Below the pieces are notes generated by a model. It had not been told where the DNA came from, did no database searches, and saw only the letters and a list, made by a program, of their open reading frames with translations. A program made the translations under genes and the position numbers. From assembly GCA_020632695.1 (NCBI GenBank), contig JACKFB010000005.1:1-64000 (forward strand): a stretch of 64,000 bases of DNA. The letters are read 5' to 3'. This document shows positions 1 to 8,191 of this stretch, one piece after another (the stretch's first letter is position 1; each line of letters starts with the position of its first letter). The stretch is from Deltaproteobacteria bacterium. Lineage in GTDB: Bacteria; Myxococcota_A; UBA9042; PHBI01; JACKFB01.

Positions 1-1099
1 CGCCCATGCGCCGGTGCTTGCGGGTGGTGGGCTTGCCGAAGAGGCGCAGCTTGGCTCGGGGGTCGGCCAGGGCTCGCTCGACGCCCTCGAAGCGCGGGTT
101 GGTGCCGGGCCCCTCGGCCAGGATCACCGCCGAGGCGCCCGGCGCGCGCTGGCGGATCTCGCCGATGGGCAGGCCCAGGATGGCGCGGGCGTGCAGCTCG
201 AACTCGCTCATGTCCTGGGTCGCCATCGTGACCATGCCGGTGTCGTGCGGGCGCGGGCTGACCTCGCTGAAGATGACCCGGTCCTTGGCGATGAAGAACT
301 CGACGCCGAAGAGCCCCACGCCGCCCAGCGCGTCGGTGATGGCCCGCGCCTGGTCCTGGGCGCTGGCGAGCGCCGCGTCGGACAGCCGCTCGGGCTGCCA
401 GGACTCCATGTAGTCGCCGCGCTCCTGCCGGTGGCCCACCGGCGGGCAGAAGAGCGTACCCTCGTCGCGCGTGCGCACCGTGAGCAGCGTGATCTCGGTG
501 TCGAAGTCCACGAAGGCCTCGGCGATGACGCGCACCGAGCGGCCCCGCGACCCGTCCATCGCGTACTGCCACGAGCGCTCGATGTCGCTCGCCTCGCGGA
601 TGACGCTCTGCCCCTTGCCCGACGACGACATCACCGGCTTGACCACCACCGGCAGCCCCAGCGCCAGGACCGCCGCGCGCAGCTCGTCCAGCGTCGACGC
701 GAACCGGTAGCTGCTGGTCGGGAGCCCCAGCTCTTCGGCCGCCAGCCGCCGGATCCCCTCGCGGTCCATCGTCAGCCGCGCCGCCCGCGCCGTCGGGATC
801 ACCGTCCAGCCCTCGGCCTCCAGCTCGACCAGCGTCTCGGTGGCGATGGCCTCGATCTCCGGCACGATGAAGTGCGGCCGCTCGGCCTCGACCGCCGCCC
901 GGATGGCGGCGCCGTCCTGCATGTCGAAGACCCGCGCCCGGTGCGCGAGCTGCATCCCCGGCGCCCCCGGGTAGCTGTCGCAGGCGACGACCTCGACGCC
1001 GAGGCGCATCAGCTCCAGCACCACCTCGCGGCCCAGCTCGCCGCTGCCCAGCATCATCACGCGGGTCGCACCCGCGCACAGCGCGCTGCCCAGCTCCAT
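1..1099 (-). CDS. purT: Formate-dependent GAR transformylase PurT (3' end outside window)
   Basis: Phosphoribosylglycinamide formyltransferase 2, an ATP-grasp enzyme that formylates GAR with formate and ATP in de novo purine synthesis. The first 366 residues are visible. The N-terminus carries the family motif MMLGSGELGREV (residues 15-26), followed by PHFIVPEIEAIA, the ATP-grasp segment PVMSSSGKGQS, FDTEITLLTVR, and the signature FSEVSPRPHDTGMVTM. These match E. coli PurT along the whole visible length. The ATG is 16 nt after the purA stop, so the two are very likely one transcript. The last visible residues (RLFGKP) are near the usual C-terminus, so only about 30 residues are missing. PurK was considered, but the EVSPRPHDTGMVT motif and the formate-type order favour PurT. 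Confidence 0.95.
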   Translation of the reverse strand, partial: MELGSALCAGATRVMMLGSGELGREVVLELMRLGVEVVACDSYPGAPGMQLAHRARVFDMQDGAAIRAAVEAERPHFIVPEIEAIATETLVELEAEGWTVIPTARAARLTMDREGIRRLAAEELGLPTSSYRFASTLDELRAAVLALGLPVVVKPVMSSSGKGQSVIREASDIERSWQYAMDGSRGRSVRVIAEAFVDFDTEITLLTVRTRDEGTLFCPPVGHRQERGDYMESWQPERLSDAALASAQDQARAITDALGGVGLFGVEFFIAKDRVIFSEVSPRPHDTGMVTMATQDMSEFELHARAILGLPIGEIRQRAPGASAVILAEGPGTNPRFEGVERALADPRAKLRLFGKPTTRKHRRMG

Positions 1100-1115
1100 C
1101 GCCGCCTCCCAGCCC

Positions 1116-2408
1116 TCAGTCCGTCCAGGGATCCCGCAGCTCCAGGGTCTGCCGCCGCCCCGGGCCCACGCCGACCAGCGCCACCGGGACGCCCAGCTCG
1201 CGCTCGATGAAGTCCAGGTACCCGCGGGCCTCGCGCGGCAGCGCCTCCAGCGACTCCACCGCGCTCAGGTCGCCCTGCCAGCCGGGAAGCTCGGCGTAGA
1301 CCGGCTCGGCCCGCGCCAGCACGCCCTCGTCGGCCGGGAGCGCGTCCACCACGCGCCCGTCCACCCGGTAGCCGACGCACACCTTCAGGGTCTCGAGGCC
1401 CGAGAGCACGTCCAGCTTGGTGACCGCGAGCCCGGTGAAGCCGTTGATGCGGTGGGCGTAGCGCAGCGCGGCCAGGTCCAGCCAGCCGCAGCGGCGCGGG
1501 CGCCCCGTGGTCGACCCGAACTCCTGGCCCACCTCGCGCAGGCGGTCGCCCAGCGCGTCGGTCAGCTCGGTGGGGAAGGGGCCCTCGCCGACGCGGCTGG
1601 TGTAGGCCTTGACGATGCCCAGCACGTGGTCGACCCGCCAGGGCGGCACGCCCACCGAGGTCGCCACCGCGCCCGACACCGTGTGCGACGAGGTCACGTA
1701 GGGGAAGGTGCCGTGCAGCACGTCCAACAGCACGCCCTGGGCGCCCTCGAAGAGGACGTCCACGTCCGCCTCGACCGCGTCGCGCACCAGACACTCGGCG
1801 TCGGTGACGAGCGGCCGCAGGCGCTCGCCCAGGCGCAGGAGCTCCGTCACCATCGCCTCGCGCGCGATGGGCTCGCTGCCGAGCCAGGTCAGCGTCGCGT
1901 TGCGCTCGTCCAGCACGCGGTCGAGCCGCGCGTCGAGCCGCGCCCGGTCCAGCAGGTCGCCGACCCGCACCGCGCGCCGCGCCGCGACGTCCTCGTAGGC
2001 CGGCCCGATGCCGCGGCCGGTGGTGCCGATGCGGCCTGCGCCCAGCCGCGACTCGCGCCCGGCGTCGATGGCGCAGTGGTAGGGCATGATCACCGCCGCC
2101 CGCGCGCTGATGACGAGCTGCTCGGGACCCACGTGCAGCCCGCGGGCCGCCAAGGCGTCCAGCTCGCGCACCAGCACCGCCGGATCCACCACGACGCCCT
2201 GGGCGATGACGTTGCGCGTGTCCGCCTGGAGGATCCCCGAGGGCACCAGGTGGAGGATGGTCTTCTGGCCCTCGACCACCAGGGTGTGGCCGGCGTTGTT
2301 GCCGCCCTGGTAGCGGACTACCATGCGCGCGCGCTGGGCCAGCAGGTCGACCACCTTGCCCTTGCCCTCGTCACCCCACTGGGCGCCGATGATGACCAGG
2401 GATGCCAT
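1116..2408 (-). CDS. purA: Adenylosuccinate synthetase PurA
   Basis: Converts IMP, aspartate and GTP to adenylosuccinate, the first committed step to AMP, in the cytoplasm. The 430-residue length is normal for the family. The N-terminus has the P-loop-like GDEGKGK (12-18, catalytic Asp13) and NNAGHT (37-42, catalytic His41). Further on are GTTGRGIGPAYEDVAARR and the signature TTGRPRRCGWLD. An in-frame ATG twelve codons upstream (2444) exists. The start at 2408 is preferred because GAGGAAG lies just before it and homologues begin at this point. It precedes purT by 16 nt and lies 123 nt after a purine 5'-nucleotidase, so purine supply and turnover genes are grouped. Confidence 0.96.
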   Translation of the reverse strand: MASLVIIGAQWGDEGKGKVVDLLAQRARMVVRYQGGNNAGHTLVVEGQKTILHLVPSGILQADTRNVIAQGVVVDPAVLVRELDALAARGLHVGPEQLVISARAAVIMPYHCAIDAGRESRLGAGRIGTTGRGIGPAYEDVAARRAVRVGDLLDRARLDARLDRVLDERNATLTWLGSEPIAREAMVTELLRLGERLRPLVTDAECLVRDAVEADVDVLFEGAQGVLLDVLHGTFPYVTSSHTVSGAVATSVGVPPWRVDHVLGIVKAYTSRVGEGPFPTELTDALGDRLREVGQEFGSTTGRPRRCGWLDLAALRYAHRINGFTGLAVTKLDVLSGLETLKVCVGYRVDGRVVDALPADEGVLARAEPVYAELPGWQGDLSAVESLEALPREARGYLDFIERELGVPVALVGVGPGRRQTLELRDPWTD

Positions 2409-2531
2409 GCAATCTTCCTCGGGATCATGGGCGAACGGGTCCACGCGCCTCGTGCGCAGGGCCCCGGACTCACTACCCCGAACCGCCGCCTGGGGCCAGC
2501 CTGCATTTTGCCCTGTGCGGGGGGCGTGCGG

Positions 2532-3974
2532 TCAGACGCGCAGCTCGTGGGCCATGCGGTCGCGCGGTGAGCGGAAGTACCACTGGGGCGAGTAGAGGCG
2601 GAAGTTCGACACCCGGCTGGTGTAGACGCAGGCGTAGTCCTCGCTCTGGGCGCCGAAGGCCGACAGCTCGGCGCGATCGCGGAAGAGCATGCCCCAGGTG
2701 GGGTTGAAGGCGTCGGAGATCTCCTGGGACAGCCGCGCGATCTCGCGGCCGAGGTTGCGGGCCTCGTTGCGCAGGGCCGAGTCCCGCTCGCCGTCCAGCG
2801 CCTTGGCCGTCAGCTCGAGGTCGAGCTGGAAGCGGCGCTCCTCGAAGCCGTAGAGCCGGTCCAGCGCGTCGCGGTGCTCGAGCACCTGGGTCAGCTCGCG
2901 CTCCATCTCCTGGACCACCATCGCCGTGCGCCAGTGGGTGTGCATCTTGGAGCGCAGGATGTCGCCGTAGATGTGGTCGCCGACGTAGAGGACGTCGTCG
3001 CCGATCATGCCGGTGAGGCGCGTCAGGTCGAAGAGGTTGCCGCCAGCGTAGAGGCCGCCGCGGCGAAACACCGTGGACGGGTCGCTGCCGATGACCAGCT
3101 CGTCGGAGACGTCGAGGAAGGGGTCCTCGGTGGAGAAGAAGGTGGGCTTGCGGCCCGAGGTCAGCACGAACTCGAAGTAGTCGCGCCACCGCGCGTAGCC
3201 GGGGTAGCGCCCGTCGAGCAGGAAGCTCATCACCGCTTCGGTGTAGTCGGGCTCGCTGTTGGTGAGGATGAAGAGCTTCTTTCCGGCCGAGCGGAAGCGG
3301 TGCAGCGTCTCGGCCAGCTCGGGGTCCGGCTCGATGAAGCGCGCCAGGTCGGCGCGGATGACCGCCTTGAGCGTGCCGTCGCGGTGCAGCGAGTCCATGG
3401 CGCTGCGCAGATCGTCCCAGAGCCGCGCGTAGGTGGGCTTCGAGATGCCGTCGGGCTTGGCGTCGAAGGCGGCGACGAGCTGGCAGTAGAGGCTGATCTC
3501 CGGCAGCGAGAAGAGCGTGTCCACCATGACGTAGCGGTCGTCGCGGGGGGACACCTTGCGGTTGGTGTAGAGGGACTTCCGGGTCTCCGGGTCCAGCGGC
3601 GCCGCGCCGTGCCACACGCGCCCGATGAAGCGGTGGGCGTTCATCTTGAAGACGTTGCCGTGCAGCTTGTCGACGGTGAGCCCGCGGATGGCGAAGCGCG
3701 GGTCGTAGGTGGCGGCCAGGATCGAGCGGTCGTAGCCGTAGTGGTCGACCATCCGCTCGAGCACCAGCTCGGATTGCAGGTGCTCCATCTGCTCGGTGTA
3801 GCGCGCGAGCGTGTAGTCCATGTCGAAGCCGATGAAGCGGATGCGGTCCAGGCGCAGGTTCCGGTTGCAGAACACGCGGCGGGGGTAGGGCACGCGCTGC
3901 TCTACCAGGGCGGCGATGTGGGCCTGGGCCGCGGCGGCGGCGGCCGGGTCGGCCGGGGCGGGCTCACTCGGCAT
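2532..3974 (-). CDS. HAD-superfamily purine 5'-nucleotidase (cytosolic NT5C2-like)
   Basis: A 480-residue member of the HAD-IG 5'-nucleotidase family (Pfam 5_nucleotid), which dephosphorylates IMP/GMP-type nucleotides in the cytosol. HAD motif I is FIGFDMDYTL, with nucleophile Asp51 and general acid Asp53. Motif II is LFILTNSEPDYT, the motif III Lys lies in SGRKPTFF, and the motif IV acidic pair is in VLYVGDHIYGDI. The N-terminus (PRRVFCNRNLRLDRIR) also follows the family. The ATG overlaps the maiA stop region by 11 nt. Placement upstream of purA and purT supports a purine role. The exact substrate cannot be read from sequence. Confidence 0.88.
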   Translation of the reverse strand: MPSEPAPADPAAAAAAQAHIAALVEQRVPYPRRVFCNRNLRLDRIRFIGFDMDYTLARYTEQMEHLQSELVLERMVDHYGYDRSILAATYDPRFAIRGLTVDKLHGNVFKMNAHRFIGRVWHGAAPLDPETRKSLYTNRKVSPRDDRYVMVDTLFSLPEISLYCQLVAAFDAKPDGISKPTYARLWDDLRSAMDSLHRDGTLKAVIRADLARFIEPDPELAETLHRFRSAGKKLFILTNSEPDYTEAVMSFLLDGRYPGYARWRDYFEFVLTSGRKPTFFSTEDPFLDVSDELVIGSDPSTVFRRGGLYAGGNLFDLTRLTGMIGDDVLYVGDHIYGDILRSKMHTHWRTAMVVQEMERELTQVLEHRDALDRLYGFEERRFQLDLELTAKALDGERDSALRNEARNLGREIARLSQEISDAFNPTWGMLFRDRAELSAFGAQSEDYACVYTSRVSNFRLYSPQWYFRSPRDRMAHELRV

Positions 3975-4629
3975 CGGGTTGCCTCTCGGGGCTGGCGGCC
4001 TGGAAGGCGTCGAGCTGGCTGGCCGAGGCCTCGACGCGGGCGATGGTGGGGAAGGGGGCGAGGTCGACGCTGAAGCGGCGGGCGTTGAACACCTGCGGGA
4101 CCAGCACCACGTCGGCCAGGGTGGGCGCGTCGCCCATCGCGAAGCGCCCGGCGGTCTGGGCCAGCAGCGGCTCGAGGCCCTCGAAGCCGCGGGCGATGAA
4201 GTGGGCGGCCCAGGCGTGGACCTGGGCCTTGTCGGCGCCCAGGGCGCGCTCGAGGTGCAGCAGCACGCGCAGGTTCTGCACCGGCTGTATGGAGCTGTTC
4301 ACCGCCTCGACGAGCTGGCGGCAGCGGGCGCGCAGAAGCGGCGTCGCCGGAAGCAGCGGCGGATCGGGGTGCACCTCGTCCAGGTACTCGAGGATCGCGA
4401 CCGACTGGGCGAGCACCGCGGTGGTCTGGCCGTCGGCGTCGAGCAGCTCCAGCGCCGGTACCTCGCGCATGGGGTTGAGGCGGCGGTAGGCCTCGCCGTG
4501 CTGCTCGCCGCCGCCGCGCACCAGGTGCACCGGGGCGGTCTCCCAGCTCAGGCCCTTGAGCCCCAGGGCGATGCGCACGCGGTACGTGGCGCTCGAGCGG
4601 AAGTAGCCGTGCAGGCGGTAGCGCGTCAC
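3964..4629 (-). CDS. maiA: Maleylacetoacetate isomerase (zeta-class GST fold)
   Basis: Glutathione-dependent cis-trans isomerase of the tyrosine/homogentisate pathway that makes fumarylacetoacetate. 221 residues, the usual size. The N-terminal thioredoxin-like half has the zeta-GST signature SSATYRVRIALGLKGL; the Cys often present in SSCxxRVRIAL is Ala here, as in many bacterial members. The cis-Pro context REVPALELLD and the helical half ending in FPTIARV also fit. The start is a GTG at 4629 that forms a GTGA overlap with the fahA stop, so translation is coupled to fumarylacetoacetate hydrolase, the next enzyme of the pathway. It ends 11 nt inside the nucleotidase gene. Confidence 0.9.
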   Translation of the reverse strand: MTRYRLHGYFRSSATYRVRIALGLKGLSWETAPVHLVRGGGEQHGEAYRRLNPMREVPALELLDADGQTTAVLAQSVAILEYLDEVHPDPPLLPATPLLRARCRQLVEAVNSSIQPVQNLRVLLHLERALGADKAQVHAWAAHFIARGFEGLEPLLAQTAGRFAMGDAPTLADVVLVPQVFNARRFSVDLAPFPTIARVEASASQLDAFQAASPERQPDAE

Positions 4630-5627
4630 GTCCGGGCTCCGCGCGGCGCCGGCTGCGAGACCACGGTCTGCTCGATGGCTCCGAACACCGACAGCCCGTC
4701 CTGGCGCATCTCGATGCGGACGCGGTCGCCGAAGCGCATGAAGGGCGTGCGGAACTCGCCGGTGTCGATCTTCTCGATCATCCGCCGCTCGGCGATGCAG
4801 CAGCTCCCGCGGGACCGGTCGCGGTTGGACACGGTGCCCGAACCGATGAGCGTCCCGGCGCCCAGCGGGCGGGTCTTCGCCGTGTGCGCGATGAGCTGGA
4901 AGAAGTCGAAGTGCATGTCGACCCCGGCGTTGGGGTCGCCGAAGCGCTCGCCGTTCCAGGAGACCTCCAGCGGCAGCCACACGCGGCCGTCGCGCCAGGC
5001 CGGGCCCAGCTCGTCGGGCGTCACCGCGAAGGGCGACAGCGCCGAGGGCGGCTTGGACTGCAAGAAGCCGAAGCCCTTGGCCAGCTCGCCGGGGATGAGG
5101 TTCCGCAGCGACACGTCGTTGATCAGCACCAGCAGGCGCACGTAGTCGGGCGCGTTGGCGGCGGAGACGCCGGCCGGAACGTCGCCGGTGAGCACGCCCA
5201 CCTCGCCCTCGAAGTCGATCCCGTACGCCTCGTCGGCGACGGGGATCGGCGCGTGGGGCGCGAGGAAGCGGTCGGAGACGGCCTGGTAGACCAGGGGGTC
5301 GGTGAGGAAGGAGGCCGGCATCTCGGCGCCGCGGGCCTTGCGCACCAGCTCGATGTGGTTGAGGTAGGCCGAGCCGTCGACGAACTGGTAGGCCCGCGGC
5401 AGCGGCGCCAGGAGGCGGTCCATCTCCAGGACCATCTCGGGGACGCCGCGGCCCGCCTCGAGGGCCTGGGCGCGCAGCTTCAGCGCCGGCTCCACGTCCT
5501 CCCAGCGCTCCAGCGCCTCCTGCATGGTGCGACAGACCGGCTGCGCCGAGGTGGCCCGCGTCCCGTCGCGGCTGATCAGCACGAGCTGTCCGTCGCGCGT
5601 CCCGTCGTCCAAAGTCGCGAGCTTCAT
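4626..5627 (-). CDS. fahA: Fumarylacetoacetate hydrolase family protein
   Basis: Predicted to cleave fumarylacetoacetate to fumarate and acetoacetate, the last step of tyrosine degradation. 333 residues, starting MKLATLDDGTRDGQLVLIS as in the bacterial long-FAH subgroup. Visible hallmarks are the metal-site region YGIDFEGEVGVLTGDV, the block NDVSLRNLIPGELAKGFGF, SKPPSALSPFAVTPDEL, and the C-terminal GAGTLIGSGTVSN. Another ATG lies 12 nt upstream (5639), but GGAGGAGAG is correctly spaced for 5627. It is the first gene of a five-gene minus-strand run (fahA, maiA, nucleotidase, purA, purT). Pairing with maiA makes the pathway assignment firm, although the FAH fold also covers other beta-diketone hydrolases. 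Confidence 0.88.
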   Translation of the reverse strand: MKLATLDDGTRDGQLVLISRDGTRATSAQPVCRTMQEALERWEDVEPALKLRAQALEAGRGVPEMVLEMDRLLAPLPRAYQFVDGSAYLNHIELVRKARGAEMPASFLTDPLVYQAVSDRFLAPHAPIPVADEAYGIDFEGEVGVLTGDVPAGVSAANAPDYVRLLVLINDVSLRNLIPGELAKGFGFLQSKPPSALSPFAVTPDELGPAWRDGRVWLPLEVSWNGERFGDPNAGVDMHFDFFQLIAHTAKTRPLGAGTLIGSGTVSNRDRSRGSCCIAERRMIEKIDTGEFRTPFMRFGDRVRIEMRQDGLSVFGAIEQTVVSQPAPRGART

Positions 5628-5767
5628 CCTCTCCTCCATGTAGCGCCTTCGATTGGATAGGCCAGCGCGGCCGCGTGTGCAAGGCGGCCGCCCGGGGCGA
5701 ACCCTCTGCGCCGGGCGTGGCTCTCACCCCACACGGGCGACGAGACCTGCCCGGGAGGGAGACGACC

Positions 5768-5968
5768 ATGAAGACGAACGAGGCGGGTTGGGATCGGGCC
5801 GCGCGCGTGGCCCTCGGCGCCGGAGTGATATCCTTGGCCTTCATCGGCCCGGCGACGCCGTGGGCGTGGCTGGGGCTGGTGCCGCTGCTCACCGGCCTGT
5901 CGGGCTGGTGTCCGCTCTACCGCGTGTTCGGCGTCTCGACCTGCGCGGTGAAGGGAGGTGACGCATGA
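5768..5968 (+). CDS. DUF2892 (YgaP-like) small inner-membrane protein
   Basis: A 66-residue protein that fits the DUF2892 pattern: a short polar N-terminus (NEAGWDRAARVALGAG), then two hydrophobic segments (about 16-28 and 32-44), then GWCPLYRVFGVSTC. The family is the membrane-anchor module of YgaP-type sulfurtransferases, and stand-alone versions are common. A strong GGGAGGGAG precedes the ATG. The last codons overlap the thioredoxin start as ATGA, so the two are translated together. This suggests a link to thiol or persulfide redox, but no rhodanese domain is present and the function is inference. Confidence 0.82.
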   Translation: MKTNEAGWDRAARVALGAGVISLAFIGPATPWAWLGLVPLLTGLSGWCPLYRVFGVSTCAVKGGDA

Positions 5969-6435
5969 AGAAGTCCGCGCCCCGCCAGCGCAAGCCCGAC
6001 CTGACCATCCGGGTGTGCCCGTCCTGCAAGCAGCAGAACCGCGTGCCCCTGCAGCATCTGAGCGCCGCCGGGCGCTGCGGACGCTGTTCGGCGTCGCTGC
6101 CGCCGGCCGACCAGCCCATCGACGTGGACGCCGCGACCTTCGACGCGATCGTGTCGACGGCCAAGGTGCCGGTGCTGGTGGACTTCTGGGCGTCGTGGTG
6201 CGGTCCGTGCCGCATGGCCGCGCCCGAGGTGCACCGGGTGGCCCAGGACATGGCCGGGCGGGCGCTGGTCCTCAAGGTGGACACCGAGGCGAACCCCGAC
6301 CTGGCGGGCCGCTTCAACGTGCGCGGCATCCCGAACTTCCTGGTGATGTCGGGCGGCCAGCCCGTGATGCAGCAGCCGGGGCTGGTGGACAGCCGGCAGA
6401 TGAAGCGCTGGCTCGAGCAGGCGGCGGCTGCGTAG
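5965..6435 (+). CDS. trxC: Thioredoxin 2 (TrxC type, N-terminal zinc ribbon)
   Basis: A 156-residue cytoplasmic disulfide reductase. An N-terminal zinc ribbon (C18-x2-C21 and C38-x2-C41) precedes a thioredoxin fold with the active site WCGPC (78-82) in the context LVDFWASWCGPCRM. The cis-Pro loop GIPNFLVM and the C-terminal helix are intact. This zinc-finger plus WCGPC arrangement is diagnostic of TrxC rather than TrxA. It starts inside the stop of the upstream DUF2892 gene (ATGA) and converges on the sigma-factor gene 8 nt away. Confidence 0.93.
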   Translation: MKKSAPRQRKPDLTIRVCPSCKQQNRVPLQHLSAAGRCGRCSASLPPADQPIDVDAATFDAIVSTAKVPVLVDFWASWCGPCRMAAPEVHRVAQDMAGRALVLKVDTEANPDLAGRFNVRGIPNFLVMSGGQPVMQQPGLVDSRQMKRWLEQAAAA

Positions 6436-6443
6436 GCGCCGGC

Positions 6444-7256
6444 TCAGGGGGCGGTGTCGCGGGCGGCGCCGGTCCGCACCGACTGGCGCACCCGGGCCCT
6501 GACCGGCGCGGGCAGGGCGGGCCCGGGCGCGCTCTGGCACAGCGCCAGCGTGCGGCCCAGCGTGTCGCAACGCTCGCGACAACGCGCGCAGCCGGCGATG
6601 TGCCGTTCCATGCGCGCGCAGGTCCGGGCGCTGATCTCGCCCTCCTGGTGACGTGACCACAGCCGCTCGATCTCCGGGCAGCCCGGCTCCGCCTCGTCGC
6701 GCAGCGGCGCCAGCAGCTCCCGCAGCTTCACCCGCGCGCGGTGCAGCCGGCTCTTGGTCGCCTTCACCGACAGGCCCAGCACCGCGGCGGTCTCGGCAGC
6801 CGACAGCCCCTCCACGTCCCGCAGGACCACCACCTCCCGCATCGCCGGCTCCAGCGCGGCCAGCGCCGCCTCCAGGGCCTCGGCCAGCTCGCGCCCGGCG
6901 GCCGCCTCGTCCGGTCGGCGCGCCGGGTCCACCAGCGCCCGCGCGTCCACGCCGGCCTCGTCCAGCGACTCCAGCCGCGCCGGCGCGCCCTTGCGCCGCC
7001 GCCGCTTCTTGATGCAGAAGCTGCGCGCCACCGTGAAGAGCCAGGTGCTCAGCGTCGAGCGCCCCTCGAAGCCCGCCGACGACCGCGCCAACGCCAGCAG
7101 CGTCTCCTGCAGCACGTCCCGAGCGTCCTCCGGCTCGCCGCAGAGCCGCATCCCGAAGCGGTAGATCCGGTCCTCGTGCCGCGCCAGCAAGGCGTCCAGG
7201 GCCCGGCGATCGCCACCCCGGACCCGCGCGAGCAGCTCTTCGTCGCTTGCGTGCAC
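6444..7256 (-). CDS. ECF sigma factor with fused C-terminal zinc anti-sigma-like module
   Basis: 270 residues from a GTG start. Region 2 is at about residues 5-85 (DALLARHEDRIYRFGMRLCG, DARDVLQETLLALARS, STLSTWLFTVARSFCIKK). Region 4 is at about 125-180 (REVVVLRDVEGLSAAETAAV, LSVKATKSRLHRARVKLREL). The C-terminal 80 residues add CPEIERLW and HIAGCARC, the H-x3-C-x2-C signature of ZAS-type anti-sigma domains. Fusion of the two in one chain suggests a self-regulated or redox/zinc-sensing sigma factor. No separate anti-sigma gene is adjacent. The reading frame stays open upstream through a hexanucleotide repeat, giving an Arg-Ser/Arg-Pro string; I take that as an artefact of the repeat. There is no clear ribosome-binding site, so the start is uncertain. 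Confidence 0.87.
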   Translation of the reverse strand: MHASDEELLARVRGGDRRALDALLARHEDRIYRFGMRLCGEPEDARDVLQETLLALARSSAGFEGRSTLSTWLFTVARSFCIKKRRRRKGAPARLESLDEAGVDARALVDPARRPDEAAAGRELAEALEAALAALEPAMREVVVLRDVEGLSAAETAAVLGLSVKATKSRLHRARVKLRELLAPLRDEAEPGCPEIERLWSRHQEGEISARTCARMERHIAGCARCRERCDTLGRTLALCQSAPGPALPAPVRARVRQSVRTGAARDTAP

Positions 7257-7302
7257 GACGGGACCATCGCCCGGCGCAAGGCAGCGACGCAAGCGCGGGT
7301 GG

Positions 7303-7718
7303 CGAGGCCGGGACCGGGGCGGGGACCGAGACCGAGGCCGAGACCGGGACCGGGACCGAGACCGAGTCCGAGGCCGAGTCCGAGCCCGGGACCGAGTCCG
7401 AGGCCGAGGCCGGGACCGGGACCGGGACCGAGTCCGAGTCCGAGCCCGAGACCGAGGCCGTGACCGCGACCGGGACCGAGCCCGAGCCCGCGACCGAGCC
7501 CGAGGCAGAGCCCGAGCCCGAGGCCGGGACCGAGGCCGAGCCCGAGGCCGAGCCCGAGTCCGAGTCCGAGCCCGAGGCCGAGGCCGAGCCCGAGCCCGAG
7601 CCCGAGTCCGAGTCCGAGCCCGAGGCCAAGTCCGAGCCCGAGTCCGAGCCCGAGCCCGAGTCCGAGTCCGAGGCCGGGACCGGGGCCGGGACCGGGACCG
7701 AGACCGAGGCCGACTCCG
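7303..7718. repeat. Degenerate GNCCGR hexanucleotide repeat, copy 1 (about 69 units)
   Basis: About 416 bp of tandem 6-bp units G-N-C-C-G-A/G in which the second base takes all four values. It fills the space between the sigma-factor start (7256) and mntA (7775). No stop occurs in any of the six frames, which creates long spurious reading frames: Glu alternating with Thr/Ala/Ser/Pro on the plus strand, and Leu-Gly, Ser-Gly/Asp or Arg-x on the minus strand. No gene is called here. The rest of the 518-bp intergenic stretch shows no recognisable feature. Confidence 0.9.
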
Positions 7719-7774
7719 TATCTGGTGGCTGCCGCTCGCCAACCGCGGAGGTGCGCGTGTTACCATCCTGCCCG

Positions 7775-8191
7775 ATGACGCACGCCGATCCCGTGTTGGT
7801 CGAGTCGCTGCGGCGCCACCTCGGTGAGCTGGCGCCGGCTGCCGTGTGCGCCTGGCTCTTCGGTAGCCGTGCGCGTGGGACGGCGCGCTTGGACAGCGAC
7901 GTCGATGTGGCGGTGCTCTTCGCCGAGGATCCGGAGCCCACGCTCGCGGGGCAGCCCTATGGCCTCGAGGCCGACCTGCAGGACGCGACCGGCCTCGATG
8001 TCCAGCTCGTCGCCGCCAACACGGCGCCCGCCGAGCTGGTCCACCACATCCTGCGGGACGGGATCCTCCTGCTGGACCGCGACCCGGCGCGGCGCGTCCG
8101 CTTCGAGGTGCAGCGCCGAAACGAGTACTTCGACCTGCTCCCGCTTCTCACCCTCTACCGCCAGCCGCGCCCGACCGAGCCCGCGCCATGA
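7775..8191 (+). CDS. mntA: MntA-type nucleotidyltransferase antitoxin
   Basis: A 138-residue minimal nucleotidyltransferase with the GS-x10-D-x-D signature: Gly30-Ser31 in LFGSRARGTARLDSDVDVAV, and Asp42/Asp44. In the studied MntA-HepT pair, MntA silences the HepT RNase by adding AMP units to a tyrosine. The ATG at 7775 was chosen because it starts the conserved fold. The frame is open upstream through the hexanucleotide repeat, giving a false Glu-x extension. The 3' end overlaps hepT by ATGA, so the two proteins are coupled. The gene order is mntA then hepT. Confidence 0.88.
   Translation: MTHADPVLVESLRRHLGELAPAAVCAWLFGSRARGTARLDSDVDVAVLFAEDPEPTLAGQPYGLEADLQDATGLDVQLVAANTAPAELVHHILRDGILLLDRDPARRVRFEVQRRNEYFDLLPLLTLYRQPRPTEPAP

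Noticed and set aside
5639..5639. Upstream ATG as fahA start
   Set aside because: GGAGGAGAG is spaced for the ATG at 5627, and homologues begin MKLAT.
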